Shown: positions 61,372 to 64,000 of the stretch, one piece after another | Numbering within the stretch: position 1 is the first letter of the stretch | Layout: each line of letters starts with the position of its first letter | From: Saccharibacillus nicotianae | GTDB taxonomy: Bacteria > Bacillota > Bacilli > Paenibacillales > Paenibacillaceae | DNA length: 64,000 nt | Assembly (NCBI RefSeq): GCF_042681745.1 | Contig: NZ_JBHUGF010000010.1 | Location: forward strand, 372,001-436,000 | Reading direction: 5' to 3' | The notes under the pieces: generated by a model | The model's input: the letters and a program-made list of their open reading frames with translations, nothing else | Database searches by the model: none | Told to the model about the DNA's origin: nothing | Translations under genes and position numbers: made by a program

Positions 61372-61999
61372 AGAGATTCCAGCTCATATTGCATCTGCAT
61401 TACTACAGATTGAAGCAGTAGCTTTAAGTCCACAGGAGCCTTTTACATGGACATCCGGTATCAAATCACCTATTTATTGCGATAACCGTCTGACAATGTC
61501 CTATCCGTACATACGTGATCAGATAGCAGATGCGTTTGCTATGATTATTCGTGAACAATATCCAGATACAGAAGTCATCGCAGGCACAGCAACCGCAGGT
61601 ATTCCTCATGCTGCCTGGGTAGCGCAAAAGTTAGATTTACCAATGGCTTATATTCGCGATAAAGCCAAAGGACATGGTAAACACAATCAGATCGAAGGAG
61701 TCATTCAGTCTGGGCAAAAAGTGATTGTAATCGAAGATTTGATTTCAACAGGAGGCAGTTCGATCAAAGCGGCAGAAGCTGTGCGCGAAGTAGGGGCTGA
61801 TCCATTAGCAGTACTAGCGATTTTTAGTTATCAATTAGATAAAGCTACACAAGCATTTGCAGAAGCAAACTTACCATTACAGACCCTCTCTAACTACGGT
61901 GCATTAATCGATAAAGCAGTAGAATTGGGCAAAATTCCAGCAGAAGATTTGGAACTATTGCGTTCATGGCGTGAAGATCCATCTGCTTTTGGAAAATAA
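61358..61999 (+). CDS. pyrE: Orotate phosphoribosyltransferase PyrE
   Basis: 213 aa; ATG inside the end of pyrF, with GAGGAGATG upstream. PRPP loop VIVIEDLISTGGSSIKAA, AGTATAGIPHAAWVAQ, and AYIRDKAKGHGKHNQIEG with the flexible catalytic loop. It makes OMP from orotate and PRPP. Last gene of the operon. Confidence 0.96.
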   Translation: MLTIEEIPAHIASALLQIEAVALSPQEPFTWTSGIKSPIYCDNRLTMSYPYIRDQIADAFAMIIREQYPDTEVIAGTATAGIPHAAWVAQKLDLPMAYIRDKAKGHGKHNQIEGVIQSGQKVIVIEDLISTGGSSIKAAEAVREVGADPLAVLAIFSYQLDKATQAFAEANLPLQTLSNYGALIDKAVELGKIPAEDLELLRSWREDPSAFGK

Positions 62000-62050
62000 A
62001 TAGAGCTAGATTCCAGTAGTCGCCAACTAGAATAAACACATTTGTATAAA

Positions 62051-62088
62051 TATAAGGGTATACTTTTACAGTGTATCCTTATGTTTTG
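62051..62088 (+). terminator. Probable terminator of the pyr operon
   Basis: Imperfect stem ataagg-tatac / gtat-ccttat with a short T-run; weaker than the others in this window. Confidence 0.5.
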
Positions 62089-62171
62089 ATCAAAAATACA
62101 TATGTTATAAAATAAAAAAGGATAATGATAAATTGCAGTAAGTGTTTCTATAGAACAGGCAGAAAATTAAC

Positions 62172-62201
62172 TTGACGTGAAATAGTGAAATACGGTATAT
62201 T
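62172..62201 (+). promoter_or_regulatory. Promoter of the tRNA gene
   Basis: TTGACG (62172-62177), 18-base spacer, TATATT (62196-62201), 55 bases before the tRNA. Confidence 0.7.
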
Positions 62202-62255
62202 AATTGAGTCGCTGTTTATATTACATTCCAATTGAAATCGTTCTTTTGGAGATGC

Positions 62256-62329
62256 GGGCCTATAGCTCAGTTGGTTAGAGCTACCGGCTCATAACCGGTT
62301 GGTCGGGGGTTCGAGTCCCTCTGGGCCCA
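62256..62329 (+). tRNA. tRNA with CAT anticodon (elongator Met or Ile2)
   Basis: 74 bases, no encoded CCA. Acceptor gggccta / tgggccc, D arm gctc / gagc, anticodon stem accgg / ccggt with loop ctcataa (anticodon CAT at 62290-62292), T arm ggggg-ttcgagt-ccctc. A CAT anticodon reads AUG, or AUA if the C is modified to lysidine by TilS. The G1-C72 pair excludes a typical initiator feature (no 1-72 mismatch). The anticodon arm ggctcataacc resembles B. subtilis tRNA-Ile2, but I cannot decide between the two by eye. Confidence 0.93.
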
Positions 62330-62338
62330 TTAGAAAAA

Positions 62339-62367
62339 GACCCTTACATCTGTAAGGGTCTTTTTTT
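62339..62367. terminator. Bidirectional terminator between the tRNA and small reverse-strand genes
   Basis: Perfect 9-bp stem gacccttac / gtaagggtc with loop atct, seven T on + and five A before it (T on -). Confidence 0.93.
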
Positions 62368-62379
62368 ATAAATATTAGT

Positions 62380-62451
62380 TTATCTTTTTCTACGTCGCAT
62401 AAATAACATAACTAACAGCACAACAATCACGACAATTAGAATAAATTTCAT
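62380..62451 (-). CDS. 23-residue membrane peptide
   Basis: ATG at 62451 on the - strand with GGAGG nine bases upstream. The product begins MKFILIVVIVVLLVMLF and ends MRRRKR: one hydrophobic helix plus a cluster of basic residues, so an N-out/C-in single-span peptide by the positive-inside rule. Too short for ordinary gene finders. The stop lies 13 bases before the shared terminator. Function unknown; small membrane proteins or type I toxins have this shape, but there is no specific evidence for a toxin. Confidence 0.65.
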   Translation of the reverse strand: MKFILIVVIVVLLVMLFMRRRKR

Positions 62452-62510
62452 AGCGTATTACCTCCAAGCTTTATCCCTGATCAAGTAGTTCAAAAGAATC
62501 AGAAGTATTT

Positions 62511-62711
62511 TTATTGATGAGAAGAATCTTTAGAAGAGGAGTCTTTTTTAGAATCTTTGCTGAAATCATCTTTCACTTTGTCTACCGATTCGCTGACTGC
62601 TTCTTCTAACAGATTTTCTGCTGATTGATTTTTATTAGAGTCTGGATCTGGTATAGGATCTACACCTGCTCCGCGTTCTTCATGGTTTTTGTACTCATCC
62701 GGTTTACTCAT
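62511..62711 (-). CDS. 66-residue hydrophilic protein of unknown function
   Basis: ATG at 62711 with AAAGGATGA upstream. Strongly hydrophilic and disordered: MSKPDEYKNHEERGAGVDPI, an acidic middle (LLEEAVSESVDKVKDDF), and a Lys/Ser/Asp-rich tail. No Cys, Trp or membrane segment. It is followed 60 bases later by the 23-codon gene on the same strand and may be co-transcribed with it. Not recognised. Confidence 0.7.
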   Translation of the reverse strand: MSKPDEYKNHEERGAGVDPIPDPDSNKNQSAENLLEEAVSESVDKVKDDFSKDSKKDSSSKDSSHQ

Positions 62712-63004
62712 TATGAAGTCATCCTTTCGTCTATCTAGCTATTTTCGACATCATAGATATTGAACTTATTTGTAAATAAATATAAAGGCTATGTTATCGA
62801 AATAAACCATTGTGACGTCAGATGAATCACAAATATAAACTTTATCTGATTTGATATGTGTATACAAACATATTGTATAAGCAGAAAAAAGTACAAAAAT
62901 TCACAATACATTATTTTAAATTTAATATATAATACATTTAAGTGTAATTTGGGTATATAGAACTATGCTTGATATTTTCTTAATGAAAGACGGTGGAGTT
63001 CATA

Positions 63005-64000
63005 ATGAATACTTCTTCAATCAGTAACATTTTATATCAAAATGTAGGTGATGCGGCAGACCATATTATCAAAATCATAGGTGGACTTATCCATATCAAT
63101 ACTATTTTTATCGCTAGCAATGATGGTTTAAATAACGTAATTATGCGAGCTTATAACCGTGATGAACATCTTGTAGAAGAAGGAAGTATACTTCCTCTGG
63201 AATTAAGTTATTGTAGTCTAGTTATTAATCATGCCAATCCTCAACAAAATAAGCCTTTAATTATCGAGAATACCAATGAAAATGAATTAACACGCCATAT
63301 GGACGTGACACGTTCTATTGGTGGTGGTTCTTTTATAGGATTACCGGTACGTTTGCGAGATGGTAGTATTTATGGAACGATTTGTGCATTGGATCGCAAT
63401 ACGTACAAATTCAGTGAAGCTGATATCCAAACGTTAGAAACGATGACGATCTTTTTGGCATATGTAGTAGAGCTAGAGAAAATGGTAAATGATCTGAAGC
63501 AAAAAGAAATCGAACTAGAACAAGCCCGTCTAAAAGCAGAAAACTCTGCACAAGTGAATCGTAACCTTTTAGCGATTATGGGACATGAAATTCGTACACC
63601 GATGACCAACATTGTAGGTGTAGCGGATCTGATGATGGATTCAGAAATAGATCCACAGCAACAGGTCTATATGGATATTATTGAATCCAGCAATCAGTCG
63701 ATGCTGAATTTGGTAGAAGATATTTTGAGTTTTAGTCATATGGAAGAAGGAGCTACGAAGATTGATCAAGAACCTTTTGATCTGATGCATACGATTAACG
63801 AAGTGGTTACTTCACTGGGTACACCTTTGGACGAGAATCCAATTATATTGAACATGAATACAGACCAAAGCGAACTTCCATTGATTTACGGTGATGCGTT
63901 ACGTTTGAGACAAATATTGATCAATACACTTAATGCGTTGCGTTTCAATTCAGTAGGGCAATTAACATTAGCAGCATCAACAGTTGTAATTGATTCTGAT
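63005..64000 (+). CDS. GAF-domain sensor histidine kinase, 5' part
   Basis: 332 codons open to the window end; ATG with GGTGGAG upstream. Residues ~15-160 form a GAF domain (VGDAADHIIKIIGGLIHINT, FIGLPVRLRDGSIYGTICAL). A coiled linker (~165-190) follows, then a HisKA dimerisation domain with the phosphoryl-acceptor His194 in LAIMGHEIRTPMTN and the beginning of the ATPase domain (GDALRLRQILINTLNAL, N-box start). No membrane segment or signal peptide, so it is a cytosolic sensor. The HEIRTPM box is the type found in hybrid kinases; a receiver may follow beyond the window. The signal is unknown. Confidence 0.92.
   Translation, partial: MNTSSISNILYQNVGDAADHIIKIIGGLIHINTIFIASNDGLNNVIMRAYNRDEHLVEEGSILPLELSYCSLVINHANPQQNKPLIIENTNENELTRHMDVTRSIGGGSFIGLPVRLRDGSIYGTICALDRNTYKFSEADIQTLETMTIFLAYVVELEKMVNDLKQKEIELEQARLKAENSAQVNRNLLAIMGHEIRTPMTNIVGVADLMMDSEIDPQQQVYMDIIESSNQSMLNLVEDILSFSHMEEGATKIDQEPFDLMHTINEVVTSLGTPLDENPIILNMNTDQSELPLIYGDALRLRQILINTLNALRFNSVGQLTLAASTVVIDSD

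Noticed and set aside
62256..62329. Initiator tRNA-Met
   Set aside because: It has a paired G1-C72 and no run of three G-C pairs in the anticodon stem typical of initiators.
1..64000. CRISPR arrays, insertion sequences, prophage or defence islands
   Set aside because: No regularly spaced repeats, transposase, integrase or phage structural genes were seen on either strand.

Overview
The window looks like a chromosomal segment of a Firmicute of the order Bacillales, most likely Paenibacillaceae. It is A+T-rich, uses strong AGGAGG ribosome-binding sites and many TTG/GTG starts. It encodes bacillithiol synthesis (BshC), a meso-diaminopimelate-type MurE, DivIVA/SepF/DivIB divisome proteins, a T-box and a PyrR leader. 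Nearly everything is on the + strand; only two short patches (15.0-16.7 kb and 62.4-62.7 kb) are on the - strand. No CRISPR array, insertion sequence or prophage was seen.

Layout. 1-6.6 kb: 3' end of rpoD, a membrane protein, trmK and a NIF3-family gene, the RNase P RNA gene (class A-like), a DUF3907-type gene and a lytic transglycosylase. 6.8-14.9 kb: cysteine desulfurase with thiI (tRNA thiolation), a LiaF-like membrane protein, typA, an LCP-family cell-wall ligase and phoH; the lcp-phoH gap holds an apparent separate small transcription unit. 15.0-18.2 kb: two reverse-strand genes of unknown role, then panE and a DUF3397-type gene. 18.4-24.0 kb: an oligopeptide ABC transporter (oppA, oppB, oppC and a fused oppDF). 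24.1-27.1 kb: bshC and a short-form S-adenosylhomocysteine hydrolase.

27.3-47.2 kb is the division and cell-wall cluster: mraZ, rsmH, ftsL, pbpB, murE, murF, mraY, murD, murG, murB, divIB, ftsA, ftsZ, pgeF, ylmE, sepF, ylmG, ylmH, divIVA. The most notable feature is what is missing. At the three places where endospore formers of this lineage normally carry sporulation genes (spoVD after pbpB, spoVE after murD, and spoIIGA-sigE-sigG after ftsZ) only short spacers are present. This suggests loss of sporulation, or relocation of these genes.

47.3-52.6 kb: T-box-controlled ileS of the long eukaryote-like type (IleRS2), lspA and an RluD-type pseudouridine synthase. 52.7-62.0 kb: pyrimidine biosynthesis operon with a PyrR attenuator (pyrR, pyrB, pyrC, pyrAA, pyrAB, pyrF, pyrE); pyrP, pyrK and pyrD are absent. 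62.2-64 kb: a CAT-anticodon tRNA, two small reverse-strand ORFs (23 and 66 codons) and the 5' part of a GAF-domain histidine kinase running off the window.
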